Shown: in pieces, positions 35,801 through 46,111 of the stretch
Layout: every line of letters begins with the position of its first letter
How positions within the stretch are numbered: position 1 is the first letter of the stretch
NCBI GenBank assembly: GCA_002778785.1
Contig: PEZS01000005.1
Coordinates: forward strand, 508-64,507
DNA length: 64,000 nucleotides
Reading direction: 5' to 3'
DNA from: Bdellovibrionales bacterium CG10_big_fil_rev_8_21_14_0_10_45_34
GTDB lineage: Bacteria; Bdellovibrionota; Bdellovibrionia; Bdellovibrionales; 1-14-0-10-45-34
Notes under the pieces: generated by a model
The model's input: the letters and a program-made list of their open reading frames with translations, nothing else
Told to the model about the DNA's origin: nothing
The model's database searches: none
Translations under genes and position numbers: made by a program

Positions 35801-36270
35801 CAGAGCTTAAAGGCGAAGAGATATCAGAGAAAACAATAGATACAGAGATCAACTTACGAATCCCTGCATTGATTCCTGATTCCTACATTCCTGACATCAA
35901 AACACGGCTCTACTACTATAGAAAACTTACCTTTGTAGAAGATGAACGTGATATTGATACGCTAGAAGACGAGCTACGAGACCAGTTCGGTGCACTTCCA
36001 GAATCGACAATTAATCTACTAGGAGTCATGTTAATTCGGCGAGAGTGTCAGCGCTTGGGCGTTTTAGATTTGTCCGCGGGCCCAAAAAATCTTTCACTGC
36101 TGTTCTCTCCGAAAACAAAGATTCGTACGGAGAGATTAATCTTCTTGGCCGGACACCCGAACAAAAAGTATGCAATCACTCCAGACAATCGACTGATCGT
36201 GCGTCTAGGGGATATCACTTGGCCAAAAGTTCTCGACGAAATCCGCACCCTTAAAAACTCACTCCTCTAA
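32809..36270 (+). CDS. mfd: transcription-repair coupling factor Mfd
   Basis: 1153 residues. It displaces RNA polymerase stalled at DNA lesions and recruits UvrA. Order: a UvrB-like N-terminal module (about 1-400, YSIRGGIIDLFSP), an RNA-polymerase-interacting domain (about 500-570, VVHKDHGI...FLVLRF), a SF2 translocase with Walker A GDVGFGKTEVA and the Mfd box VVDEEQRFGV, helicase motifs (MSATPIPRTL, GRIGRG), then a TRCF C-terminal domain. GTG start at 32809. Complete, standard length. It ends 33 bp before the converging outer-membrane protein gene. Confidence 0.97.
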   Translation: MRYSDFYALLNRACLNSRFVHVTGTASELAASKWLTDLSCQIQGGPIVVVAADTSSLDRFDEGLSFWGGSISSCRLEEMDVGPYSGLAPHRQRIGERCRWLFSALNLQQNKVLSATLPGLAQRTSPVDYFLGHCHELRIGTDLPEGFVSLLIKMGYYASPKVEDVGQYSIRGGIIDLFSPAYLSPVRIELFGDQIESARLFDPLSQRSLQSVEKLWIIPSREVSLEPEYRMAAARSIKDRFPDGSAVQEIQNQLSLGANFDCVDFLVSDFFDQDTSAVDYIPTGATILWLDSIECNQSFESFLVSEARAFEKSAGEIFSPPPDRFYEKSIRTILDSQFRRIELNRIRLEEGDESESHLLTYRTQPFRTLNADHLPLTNPDLQKRVRAKLQEFLENQIGVVVTCGSELQLQRMSHFMEVLSLPLEIVKGPIEDLSHNTIHLASAEISVSEVDLESRTAFLRDQDFLGDRAARRLGAGQSKTTSAQKALETFSHLDLESGQVVVHKDHGICIFDGLKTIEVQGIPAEFLVLRFKDQDKLYLPTYRVGLIQKFEGSPALDKLGGTAWLRTKIKVKNHLRDIASELLKLYAIRSQAEREAYPPVDEDYLAFESAFPYEETQDQLRAIDEINSDLELVRPMDRLVCGDVGFGKTEVAMRAAFRCAKEGRQVAVLVPTTVLCFQHLESFRKRFHGWPLRIESLSRFTSPADSKKTLHDLSEGKVDIVIGTHRLLSQDIKFQRLGLIVVDEEQRFGVSHKEKLRNLRKTVDTLSMSATPIPRTLNLSLSGIRDLSLIGTPPKGRLPTRTFISKYDEETIRKAILGEMERGGQIFYIHNRVQSIYSVADELRTLVPEARVIIGHGQLPERELERVMVDFYSHKSDVLLSTTIIESGLDIPRANTMIVDQAQNYGLSQLYQLRGRIGRGKDRGYCYLIIPHGRVLDSAAQERLRVLQQNSELGSGFIIAQHDLEMRGSGNLLGEEQSGFANSVGYELYMELLQEAIAELKGEEISEKTIDTEINLRIPALIPDSYIPDIKTRLYYYRKLTFVEDERDIDTLEDELRDQFGALPESTINLLGVMLIRRECQRLGVLDLSAGPKNLSLLFSPKTKIRTERLIFLAGHPNKKYAITPDNRLIVRLGDITWPKVLDEIRTLKNSLL

Positions 36271-36303
36271 CGACGACGCGGAACGATGCTTCTTTGAAGC
36301 AGG

Positions 36304-37296
36304 TTAGAATTCAAACTTGAGTCCGGCGCCTATCTCTGGCCCCGTCGACAAATCCACGTTGGGATCACCTGGGTCCATGTATGACCTGGCTTCTAAAAAG
36401 ATGTAGGTATTCTCAATGCCCATTTTGTACGACTCTAAATCAGCATCTTTGTCTAGTCGATCGAGTTGAAAGAGAAATCCTACTCGATAATACGTGTAAG
36501 GAACTGTCTGACCGGTAAAACTGTTAGACTCAAATTTTTCGTCATAAAAAAGGATTGTGGCACCACCGCCCGCATAAGGAACAATATAGGGTTCAGAAAA
36601 AAGCATATCTAAATAGTATGTTACGTCGATTTGCGGAGCCATCACGCTAAGAGTTGTTCCGATGTCGGCTTGCTTACGATAATAACCAAATGAGGTGTTG
36701 AGCCCGACGGCGCCGAAGCTTCCTTGAAGACGCGCGCCGACCTCTAGGTTGTACATGGGAGTGACTTCCGAACCGTAGTAGTCTGAGAAACTTTCATTCA
36801 AAGAGAAATTGGGAGTGTAAAGATCGGGCGTGAAGAAGTTCATGCCCAAGCCTATGGTCCAGCCTATTGTGCTTCTTCTTTCAAGATAGGGGACGCCCCA
36901 TACGGTTTCAGGCTTACAAACAAGCTTTTCAGAGGTCGAAGCACCCGTGGTTTGCTCGCGCTCATCAATCGTAGTGAAAGACTCTGCGCGATCATCGATT
37001 ATTTCACTGATACTAGCTGGACCCTCAGCGGGCACTTCAATGGTTGCCTCTTGGAGAGATTCTTCGGGCAACTCTTGAGTCAGTTCACTCTCTACTGGAT
37101 CTTCAGTGAAATCATCCGAACCAAAGGCCGGCTCATCCGACTCTAGGCTAAAGACTTCTTCGTCGCTGGAATCTTGAGCGGCAAGCTGATGAGAGGAAAC
37201 GCTAAAAATTGCGATGAGAGCAAGTCCGGAGAGCCTTAGTTTTCGTTCACGAAGTTTCGAAGAGGAATGAGTCAAAAGCCCCCCATATCTCTTCAA
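36304..37296 (-). CDS. outer-membrane beta-barrel protein
   Basis: A hydrophobic signal (LSGLALIAIFSVSSHQLAAQ, cleaved near AAQ-DSS) is followed by about 100 acidic, Ser/Glu-rich residues and then a C-terminal domain of alternating aromatic/polar beta strands that ends in Phe (GLKFEF). A terminal aromatic residue is the usual mark of BAM-inserted barrels. TTG at 37296 is the longest start; a TTG a few codons later follows GGGGGG and may be the true one. Family unknown; the size of the barrel part suggests 8-10 strands. Divergent to nagZ. Confidence 0.65.
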   Translation of the reverse strand: MKRYGGLLTHSSSKLRERKLRLSGLALIAIFSVSSHQLAAQDSSDEEVFSLESDEPAFGSDDFTEDPVESELTQELPEESLQEATIEVPAEGPASISEIIDDRAESFTTIDEREQTTGASTSEKLVCKPETVWGVPYLERRSTIGWTIGLGMNFFTPDLYTPNFSLNESFSDYYGSEVTPMYNLEVGARLQGSFGAVGLNTSFGYYRKQADIGTTLSVMAPQIDVTYYLDMLFSEPYIVPYAGGGATILFYDEKFESNSFTGQTVPYTYYRVGFLFQLDRLDKDADLESYKMGIENTYIFLEARSYMDPGDPNVDLSTGPEIGAGLKFEF

Positions 37297-37332
37297 GTAT
37301 AGGCCCAGTCGCTCCGAAAAAGGAAAGTGAGA

Positions 37333-38769
37333 ATGAAAATTCCAAGCCCAACTAACAAATTCTCATCTTTAGTAAGGCTAGTGCAGCTCGCCGTGCGGGC
37401 TCGCTTATTTGCCATAGCTCCGTTTGCCACCACGTCGCTTTCTTTCACGCAGATTACCATCTCCCGGTCTAAAGTAACGCTGACAAACGCAGCTTCGCTT
37501 AAGGTAACACCGACTACTGGAACTAAAGTGCTTGGAGTCTGGCTTTTGTCGTTTATGTTTTCGTTCAACAGCTGGGCCTCAGCCCTTGAGTGCCAGCTTA
37601 TCTCTGATCCAAATATTTGCTCGTCGCTGAAGGAGGAGTTTTCCACAACAGAACCCGAAACGCGTGTGGGCAATGTGTTTATGATTGGCGTGAGCCAAAA
37701 GGCCTTCAATTTAGAAACTAAAAAGCTTATCGAAGAGATTCGTCCTGGGCAGATAATTTTCTTTGGCCGAAACATTTCTTCGCCAGAGAGAGCGTTTATC
37801 TACACGCGCAAGATTCAAGAAGTCTTCAGATCACGCGGCTGGCCACGACCCATCTTTGCCATAGATCAAGAGGGTGGTAGCGTTGTTCGCCTCAGGATGA
37901 AACCGCATTTGCCCTCTGCTGCTCAGATGGCCTCAACACTTTCAACAAAAGAGATCGCAGAACTTGCTGAACAAGTTGGCCTCTACATGAGAAACTACGG
38001 GTTTCAAATTAACCTTGCTCCGGTTTTAGATATTGGTACTCCCGATAAATCGGGCTTTTTAAAAACACGCGCATTTGGCGTTGATCCTGAAGTTGTCTCG
38101 GAAGTTGGCATTTCGTGGACTGCAGGTATGTGGAGCTCCGGTGTTTTTTCTTACGCTAAGCACTTTCCGGGACATGGCTCCGTTGAGGGCGACTCTCATA
38201 GGAAAGAGTTGGTTTCGAACCGTAGCAAAGACGATCTTCAAATCAAAGATTTATCGCCCTTCAAATCGATTTTTAGAAGTACGATTCCTTCTGGTGTTAT
38301 GGTGGCTCACATTGCCTATCCAAGCATTGATGAGTCGGGTTTAGCCGCGGGATATTCAAAAAATATTCTGCAGAACCTGCTTCGTCAGGATCTGGGTTTT
38401 AAGGGGATAGTTATTACCGACGACTTGCTAATGGGCGGCGCAAGTAAATACAAAACAATCGAAGAGCGCGTTGAGAATAGTTTGCTTGCCGGAGTTAGTG
38501 TGGCAATGGTGGCATGGAGCCCGAAAGAGCAGCTAAGAGCTTTCAAGCATGTGCTCAAACTTTACAACAGTAATAACAAGCCCGCGTGGAAGACGCTGGT
38601 TGATACCGAAGCCTTTCGGCTTTACCAACTGAAGTTTTTACTTCAGAGAAACCTCATCGGCACAAAAAAGTTTGACTTCAAAACCTATAAAGAACTCGTT
38701 TATAAAACGGCGACTCAAAGGCAGGTTGCTGGTAGAGAAAAAAATGGCCCTGTGGACTTGAGCGATTAG
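37333..38769 (+). CDS. nagZ: beta-N-acetylglucosaminidase, GH3 (NagZ-like)
   Basis: A glycoside hydrolase family 3 enzyme that removes N-acetylglucosamine from peptidoglycan fragments. AIDQEGGSVVRL, AKHFPGHGSVEGDSH (catalytic His/Asp loop) and GIVITDDLLMGG (nucleophile Asp) are diagnostic. ATG at 37333 has AAAGGA 8 nt upstream. It gives a 65-residue leader before a hydrophobic, signal-like stretch (VLGVWLLSFMFSFNSWASA). A GTG at 37528 would start right at that signal. Either way export is suggested, unlike the cytoplasmic NagZ of E. coli. The start is uncertain. Confidence 0.88.
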   Translation: MKIPSPTNKFSSLVRLVQLAVRARLFAIAPFATTSLSFTQITISRSKVTLTNAASLKVTPTTGTKVLGVWLLSFMFSFNSWASALECQLISDPNICSSLKEEFSTTEPETRVGNVFMIGVSQKAFNLETKKLIEEIRPGQIIFFGRNISSPERAFIYTRKIQEVFRSRGWPRPIFAIDQEGGSVVRLRMKPHLPSAAQMASTLSTKEIAELAEQVGLYMRNYGFQINLAPVLDIGTPDKSGFLKTRAFGVDPEVVSEVGISWTAGMWSSGVFSYAKHFPGHGSVEGDSHRKELVSNRSKDDLQIKDLSPFKSIFRSTIPSGVMVAHIAYPSIDESGLAAGYSKNILQNLLRQDLGFKGIVITDDLLMGGASKYKTIEERVENSLLAGVSVAMVAWSPKEQLRAFKHVLKLYNSNNKPAWKTLVDTEAFRLYQLKFLLQRNLIGTKKFDFKTYKELVYKTATQRQVAGREKNGPVDLSD

Positions 38770-38826
38770 CGAATGGCGCTTTTGGTTTGAATGAAATACT
38801 TCTTGCCTACAGCGGGAGCTACAAAC

Positions 38827-39129
38827 ATGAGCAAGGTTTTAAAAGAAGATACTGCACTTGAGTCACGGATGCGTCTGCTCGTAAGTAGAGTACAAGCCCT
38901 AAAAATAAAGCTCGAACTAGCTGTTTCGTCTTCGGCGTCTTTACCCCCTCATGAGCGATTGAATTTACTTCGTTTTATTAGCAATGAATTTGAGAAATTG
39001 CCTGCCGAGCTCGACGCCTTTCCCTCTCGGCAGTTAGTAAACCCTGGATCTAAGTTTTCGTGGGAAAACACCAAGCAGTCTTTCTCAGTAATGCGAGTTC
39101 GATATATCAAATGGAGCCGAGCCGCATGA
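38827..39129 (+). CDS. hypothetical protein (100 aa)
   Basis: ATG at 38827 follows GGGAG at 9 nt; an ATG 36 bp upstream lacks a ribosome binding site. The product is helical and charged (ESRMRLLVSRVQALKIKLELA) with a basic end (MRVRYIKWSRAA). No family recognised. It follows nagZ by 57 bp on the same strand and could be cotranscribed. Confidence 0.5.
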   Translation: MSKVLKEDTALESRMRLLVSRVQALKIKLELAVSSSASLPPHERLNLLRFISNEFEKLPAELDAFPSRQLVNPGSKFSWENTKQSFSVMRVRYIKWSRAA

Positions 39130-39144
39130 CGGAACTTATCTGGC

Positions 39145-39336
39145 TTAGTTAAGAAAAGGGTTTACTGGCACTTGACCTAGGTTAGTTGGAAGATAGGTTA
39201 AATAGAAGGCTAGGCGAGTGTGTTCGCCCTCAAGGTATTGCGCGAGCTTGCGGAATTCGCCGTGCCCACCGCGAGGTCTCTTTTTCATCCAATCGCGCAA
39301 ATACTTGCGAACATCCGAATACGTGTAAATGTTCAT
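39145..39336 (-). pseudogene. probable N-terminal stub of a TIGR02147-type protein
   Basis: The 63-residue frame starts MNIYTYSDVRKYLRDWMKK, which resembles the N-terminus of TIGR02147 proteins (a family found in Fibrobacter and Bdellovibrio relatives, normally about 250-280 residues with an HTH-like part). Similarity fades after about residue 40, and the frame ends long before a full protein. I read it as a truncated remnant; a genuine short protein is possible. Confidence 0.4.
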
Positions 39337-39354
39337 TGGATAACCCCCGCTGTA

Positions 39355-40002
39355 TCAAGGAACTCTTGTGAGAGTAACGCAATCTAAAGGCAAGGGGATT
39401 GGAAGTTTCTTGCCACCATATCGTGCGGTCATTTTTTCTATGGGGCTTCCTAAGAATTCGGCGGCGAGTGGGCCTGATCGGGCTACCAAATGACGGTTCG
39501 ATAGGCCTTCTGTGTTCGACTTAACTTCCTTGGACGCTGGCGCCGTAAACTCAGACGTAGTTTCAGCCTTAAACTCATCACCTTTAAACTCAGTAGTCAC
39601 GTGGTAACAGCGATTCGGAAAGGCAATGTCAAACTCGGCAATCTCATCGGCTTTACCAGCATCTGCCAGAAAAAAGCTTTGAACCAGATCAAAACATTTT
39701 GAGCGAACTTTTGATTTGAATTCGTCTCCGGTTTGAGTTTTTTCAAACAAAGTTTTCCCTCTCATAGAGATTCGCCAACTTTCAGTCACTTCCGAAACCT
39801 CAAATTCTTCGCCATTTTTATTGCACTTACTCTTATAACCGTAATCAACTTGAGCTTTGAGAAGTGCTTTTAATCCTGTGTTCTTTGAAGCAAGTTTAAA
39901 CTGAATTTGACCCTCAGCCACACTCTCGGCTGTTTCGGCCCAGTTGATCTTCAAATCAAAATCAAACCCCGCTTCACTGCCCACAAAAACTGCCCTTTTC
40001 AA
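39355..40002 (-). CDS. hypothetical protein (215 aa)
   Basis: TTG start at 40002 sits behind a strong GGAGGAG (40006-40012 read on the minus strand), which decides the start. The product is beta-rich and polar, with four Cys spread along it, and ends in PIPLPLDCVTLTRVP. The first residues (MKRAVFVG) do not form a convincing signal peptide. No family recognised. It may be an envelope protein, given the neighbouring secreted gene. Confidence 0.5.
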   Translation of the reverse strand: MKRAVFVGSEAGFDFDLKINWAETAESVAEGQIQFKLASKNTGLKALLKAQVDYGYKSKCNKNGEEFEVSEVTESWRISMRGKTLFEKTQTGDEFKSKVRSKCFDLVQSFFLADAGKADEIAEFDIAFPNRCYHVTTEFKGDEFKAETTSEFTAPASKEVKSNTEGLSNRHLVARSGPLAAEFLGSPIEKMTARYGGKKLPIPLPLDCVTLTRVP

Positions 40003-40054
40003 AGCTCCTCCAGAAAACTTCCTACTGCCAATATACTAGATCATATATCCTAAG

Positions 40055-40390
40055 TCAGTAGCTTGAGATGCCGTCACTCCTGCTATCTCCGTTGTCATAG
40101 AATCTGCATCCATAGCTTGCTCTAGCCCGAGTCCAAACATAAGATCCCTGCCTGCACGTTTCATAAAAAATCACACATGTCGATATTTCGCTAGGGTAGC
40201 CACTCTCTGTATAGAGAGGTTTGTTATTGTAAAGATATTGCCTATACATTTCGGTACACTGTATATCCCTGCCCCCCAAACTTATCTTGTCCGGATAGTC
40301 GAAATCGCCCTCTCTTCCGTCTCTCGCACCGACTTCTGTTGTCCCAAAAAGAGACAGTACAGTTAAGCAAACTTTCAAAAAACCTTTCAC
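40055..40390 (-). CDS. small secreted four-cysteine protein
   Basis: GTG at 40390 is preceded by GGGGGAG at suitable spacing, and from there a signal peptide reads out (KGFLKVCLTVLSLFGTTEVGA, cut near VGA-RDG; compare in pieces). The mature part, about 90 residues, has four Cys (DIQCTE, STCVIF, ETCRQG, YGCRFY), compatible with two disulfides, and many Tyr. The longer open frame upstream has no ribosome binding site. No family recognised. Confidence 0.55.
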   Translation of the reverse strand: MKGFLKVCLTVLSLFGTTEVGARDGREGDFDYPDKISLGGRDIQCTEMYRQYLYNNKPLYTESGYPSEISTCVIFYETCRQGSYVWTRARASYGCRFYDNGDSRSDGISSY

Positions 40391-40518
40391 ATTTCTCCCC
40401 CAGCAGTCCCTTCTACAAAGTCGATGCCAGGCCAAAAGGCCGCAGTTATGTTTTCGCGGAATTCTTTTTACAGCTGTAAAGAGATCGATATACACCGGGC
40501 CTCTTGGCTCCTCTATTA

Positions 40519-40912
40519 TTACCAAGCGGGTCCAGCTCTGTTTGACGTTAAGGTTAATAATAAAGGTGATCGTTTTGAGTGTTCGATCTCACAAAGCCGA
40601 GTGGCTGTGCGTATGCCTGGGGGCTTTATGAGCATAGACAATAGTTCCTCAAGGTCTGTTAAGAGTAAAACCTTCGCGCCCGAGTTGTGTTTAGATCCTA
40701 AGTTTTTGCAAAAAGCCAATGTGCTCCCTGTTCAGCAACAACGCCCTTTGAAGAAACCAATGCTGAGTTGTCAAAAGACTTTATAGATTCCCATGAGGTC
40801 TCGGAAAGCGCATTCCACAATCCCACGTCGAGAAAATACATCTTGTACAAGCTGGGTTCCGTTTGAGATGAAAGCGGCAATCTAGCAGCATTCGTAAGGT
40901 AGCAAAAGATAC
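40519..40912 (-). pseudogene. remnant of a DUF4143-type AAA ATPase gene
   Basis: On the minus strand 40912-40698 reads ...LTNAARLPLSSQTEPSLYK then MYFLDVGLWNAL and SSKGVVAEQGAHWLF, which matches the DUF4143 region (PL...K.YFLDVGL.N.L...GVVAEQ) of large Fic/ATPase-like proteins. After a stop, another frame (to about 40519) continues with SGAK...IRTATRLCEIEH, like the end of the same family (EVKSG...IR...RL). The ATPase half is missing, about 60 middle residues are lost and the frame is broken, so the gene is dead. Its upstream end coincides with a 25-bp inverted repeat. Bases 40980-41113 hold only a short degraded open frame. Confidence 0.55.
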
Positions 40913-40979
40913 GATTGGCTCAAATAGCCCCCATTTTCAACCGACTTTTGGCTTAAAATGGGGGTTATTTGAGCCAATC
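40913..40979. repeat. 25-bp inverted repeat flanking a 17-nt loop
   Basis: Arms 40913-40937 (begins GATTGGCTCAAATAG) and 40955-40979 are complementary over 25 bp except for one position that can pair as G-U. No T-run follows on either side. It lies exactly where the DUF4143 homology stops and before atpC on the downstream side. It could be a MITE or REP-type element that inserted into the gene, or a strong transcript end for the atp operon. Confidence 0.65.
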
Positions 40980-41113
40980 TCATTACCTACTTGAGCTAAA
41001 GCGATACTATGAGCGGCTCCACTCTCAGCATTTATACTAGGTGTGCCGTATTCACTTTCGGCAGTGAATTTCCCTAATGGTTGGATAGTGCTGCTTTATT
41101 TGAAGATCGCGCT

Positions 41114-41527
41114 TCAGAGTTGGAGGCGGTTTTGGGCACGGCGGATCTTGCGTTGGTATTTTTCGCGATCAAAGTCAGAGAGCGCTTCTTTGCCTGAAAG
41201 TTTCTCAAGCGAAACTTTCAGAGTCTGTTCGGCACGAGCACGATCAATTGTTTCTTTTGTTTCAACAGTCTCAGTAAGTAGGTTCACTTGATTACCAACA
41301 ACTTCACAGTATCCCCAGCTGACAACTGCCTTTTCAATTTTTTGACTTCCGGCAGCTTGATACTTGAGCACGCCAGTATCCAACGTAGTGATTAGAGGAG
41401 CATGGCCTGGTAGAACATTTAGCTCACCGGCCGCGCCAGGTATCCAAACTTGATCCACAACAAGATCAGACACCAAACGTTTTTCTGGAGTCACAACAGT
41501 GAGAATCAGATTTGTTGCCTTTGCCAC
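41114..41527 (-). CDS. atpC: F1 ATP synthase epsilon subunit
   Basis: 137 residues. The N-terminal beta sandwich (LTVVTPEKRLVSDLVVDQVWIPGAAGELNVLPGH; see the E-L-N-V-L-P-G-H motif) and a C-terminal helical hairpin are both present. It regulates catalysis in F1. Last gene of the atp operon, separated from atpD by 192 bp, much more than the other junctions. Confidence 0.93.
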   Translation of the reverse strand: MAKATNLILTVVTPEKRLVSDLVVDQVWIPGAAGELNVLPGHAPLITTLDTGVLKYQAAGSQKIEKAVVSWGYCEVVGNQVNLLTETVETKETIDRARAEQTLKVSLEKLSGKEALSDFDREKYQRKIRRAQNRLQL

Positions 41528-41719
41528 TTTCTCTCCTTACTTATCAAAGCACGTTTTTGTTCTTTGATTTCATCGGCCTCTTTCGTGAGCATGTGAGGCC
41601 TTTGCTCGCCAAACGCAAACTTTTTTTCACTACGCCTCCCTAACTCGGTGGAAGGCTAAATCTTTCTCTAACCTTCGAACATCTTTCGTTGACGCTAAAG
41701 GCGTCCGCGCGCAAGACCG
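41528..41719 (-). other. 192-bp spacer with stem-loops between atpD and atpC
   Basis: Contains two small inverted repeats: GACGC/GCGTC (41691-41695 and 41701-41705), close behind the atpD stop, and GGCCTC/GAGGCC (41575-41580 and 41595-41600). Neither has a T-run on the minus strand. They may mark a processing or partial termination point that lowers epsilon expression. No ORF of note. Confidence 0.35.
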
Positions 41720-44031
<2,312 letters not shown>

Positions 44032-44037
44032 TGGTTC

Positions 44038-45558
44038 TTACGCCTTACTTGCTACTTTGAAGCTCGCGGTGAATTCTTGAATTACCTCTTTCAAAGTTCC
44101 TTTTGCGTCGTCCGCGATAGCTTTTGTTTCTTTGATTTTATTAAAAAGAGCCGAATACTTTTGCTTGATGAATGTTAAAAGCTCAGCTTCGTATCGCTTT
44201 ACATCGGCGACGGGAACCTGATCCAGATAGCCGTTAACACCTGCAAAGATAGTAATAACCTGTTCTTCAACTTCATAGGGCGTATATTGAGGCTGTTTAA
44301 GAATTTCAACAAGTCTCATACCACGATCTAGTTGCGCTTTTGTTGCTTTGTCCAAATCAGATCCAAAGGCGGCAAATGCTTCAAGATCTCTAAACTGCGC
44401 AAGGTCAAGCTTCAATGTACCCGCAACTTGTTTCATTGCTTTTACTTGCGCTGCGCCACCCACACGAGAGACCGAGATACCAACGTTCACAGCAGGGCGA
44501 ACACCTTTGTAAAACAAATCTGATTCCAGAAAGATCTGCCCATCTGTGATCGAAATAACGTTGGTAGGAATATAAGCAGAAACGTCGTTTGCCTGTGTTT
44601 CGATGATAGGAAGCGCTGTTAGCGATCCGCCGCCCATAGCCGGACTCAACTTGGCTGCGCGCTCAAGAAGTCTTGAGTGGAGATAAAACACGTCTCCCGG
44701 ATAAGCCTCACGGCCTGGAGGTCTTCTGAGCAAAAGCGATAGCTGACGATAAGCTTGGGCTTGCTTTGTTAAATCGTCATAAACGATCAAAGCGTGCTGC
44801 CCGTTGTCTCTAAAGTGTTCGGCCATCGTGCAACCAGAGTACGGAGCTAAGAACTGAAGGGGAGCCGGGTGCGAAGCCGAAGCCACAATAACCGTCGTGT
44901 AATCAAGAGCACCAGCGTCTTTCAGTTTTTCAACAACTTGTGCAACCGTTGATTGCTTTTGACCAATAGCTACATAAAAGCATTTAACGTCTTTGCCTTT
45001 TTGATTGATGATTGTATCAAGGGCCACCGCCGTCTTACCAGTTTGACGGTCACCAATAATTAGCTCCCGCTGGCCACGGCCGATGGGAATCATAGAATCA
45101 ATGGCTTTAATTCCGGTTTGAAGGGGTTCTGTTACAGGAGCTCGGGCCACAATTCCAGGGGCCTTAAGTTCCACCCGGCGAGAGGTTTTAGCATTGAGCG
45201 GACCTTTGCCATCGATCGGATTGCCCAAGCAATCGACTACACGACCAAGTAACTCTGGACCAACTGGCACTTCCACAATCTTTTGTGTTCGCTTGACAGT
45301 GTCGCCCTCTTTGATTTGAGAATCATTACCGAAAATCACCACACCAACGTTTGTCTCTTCAAGATTCAGAGCCATACCGTATATGTCGCCAGGAAAGAGA
45401 ACCATCTCACCTGCGACCACGTTGTCGAGGCCATACACTCTGGCAACCCCGTCACCCACGGAAACTACTGTGCCAGTTTCTGTGACATCCATTTTTTTAG
45501 CGTAGTTCTTGATCTGATCCTTCAGAATTCTTGTGATCTCGTCTGCACGAATTTCCAT
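44038..45558 (-). CDS. atpA: F1 ATP synthase alpha subunit
   Basis: 506 residues, non-catalytic nucleotide-binding subunit. Walker [45 protein letters not shown] in two adjoining conserved blocks, and a normal C-terminal helical domain. It directly abuts atpH (stop at 45559). Confidence 0.98.
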   Translation of the reverse strand: MEIRADEITRILKDQIKNYAKKMDVTETGTVVSVGDGVARVYGLDNVVAGEMVLFPGDIYGMALNLEETNVGVVIFGNDSQIKEGDTVKRTQKIVEVPVGPELLGRVVDCLGNPIDGKGPLNAKTSRRVELKAPGIVARAPVTEPLQTGIKAIDSMIPIGRGQRELIIGDRQTGKTAVALDTIINQKGKDVKCFYVAIGQKQSTVAQVVEKLKDAGALDYTTVIVASASHPAPLQFLAPYSGCTMAEHFRDNGQHALIVYDDLTKQAQAYRQLSLLLRRPPGREAYPGDVFYLHSRLLERAAKLSPAMGGGSLTALPIIETQANDVSAYIPTNVISITDGQIFLESDLFYKGVRPAVNVGISVSRVGGAAQVKAMKQVAGTLKLDLAQFRDLEAFAAFGSDLDKATKAQLDRGMRLVEILKQPQYTPYEVEEQVITIFAGVNGYLDQVPVADVKRYEAELLTFIKQKYSALFNKIKETKAIADDAKGTLKEVIQEFTASFKVASKA

Positions 45559-46110
45559 TTAGTGGATGCTCCTCTTTAAAGTCTCTTTTAATGTTCTCAA
45601 CTGATTGTCTAAAGTGTCGTCAAAAGTGTAACTGCCAACTGTCGCTCTCAAGCCACCTATCAATGACTTATCCACCTGATACTCGAGAATAACTTTTTTG
45701 CCAGTAACTGTAGAAATCTTGGCCTCAACGGCTTTACGGTCCTCTGCTGAAACTTCTTGCGAAGAAACGGCTCTGCCGCGAACCACTCCATTTGCCGCAT
45801 CCATCTGCTCTTGAAAAGCCCCTACCATTTCTGCGAACAAATCCATTCGATTTCTCTCAACCAACAAGAGCACCACATTTGCAACGCCCGTTGGAAGCTT
45901 TAGCTCGGCAAGCAACTTTTCTGTGATTTCTCGTTTTTCGTTGGCGGAAATATGTGGTGCTCTGAGAATGTCCAACAAAGTTTTTTGGCTTTCTAGCGCT
46001 GTCGAAAAAAATCTTAAACTCTCAAGCGTTTCTCTGGCAACTTCGCTGCCTTGAATAGATTCAAATAGCGCTTTGGCATATCTTTGGGCGACCTCATTTG
46101 CTTGCTTCAT
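45559..46110 (-). CDS. atpH: F1 ATP synthase delta subunit
   Basis: 183 residues. The N-terminal helical domain starts ANEVAQRYAKALFE, and the C-terminal beta domain has IGGLRATVGSYTFDDTLDNQL, the delta/OSCP signature. It joins the peripheral stalk to F1. The spacing to atpF is 1 bp. Confidence 0.95.
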   Translation of the reverse strand: MKQANEVAQRYAKALFESIQGSEVARETLESLRFFSTALESQKTLLDILRAPHISANEKREITEKLLAELKLPTGVANVVLLLVERNRMDLFAEMVGAFQEQMDAANGVVRGRAVSSQEVSAEDRKAVEAKISTVTGKKVILEYQVDKSLIGGLRATVGSYTFDDTLDNQLRTLKETLKRSIH

Positions 46111-46111
46111 T

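Noticed and set aside
37293-37775. 160-codon minus-strand frame over the nagZ 5' end
   Set aside because: It is antisense to the nagZ leader, has no start signal and no family features; treated as a shadow, although the nagZ start itself stays uncertain.
40424-40786. Plus-strand open frame of 120 codons
   Set aside because: It overlaps the DUF4143 remnant on the other strand, has no ribosome binding site or recognisable domain, and its composition looks incidental.
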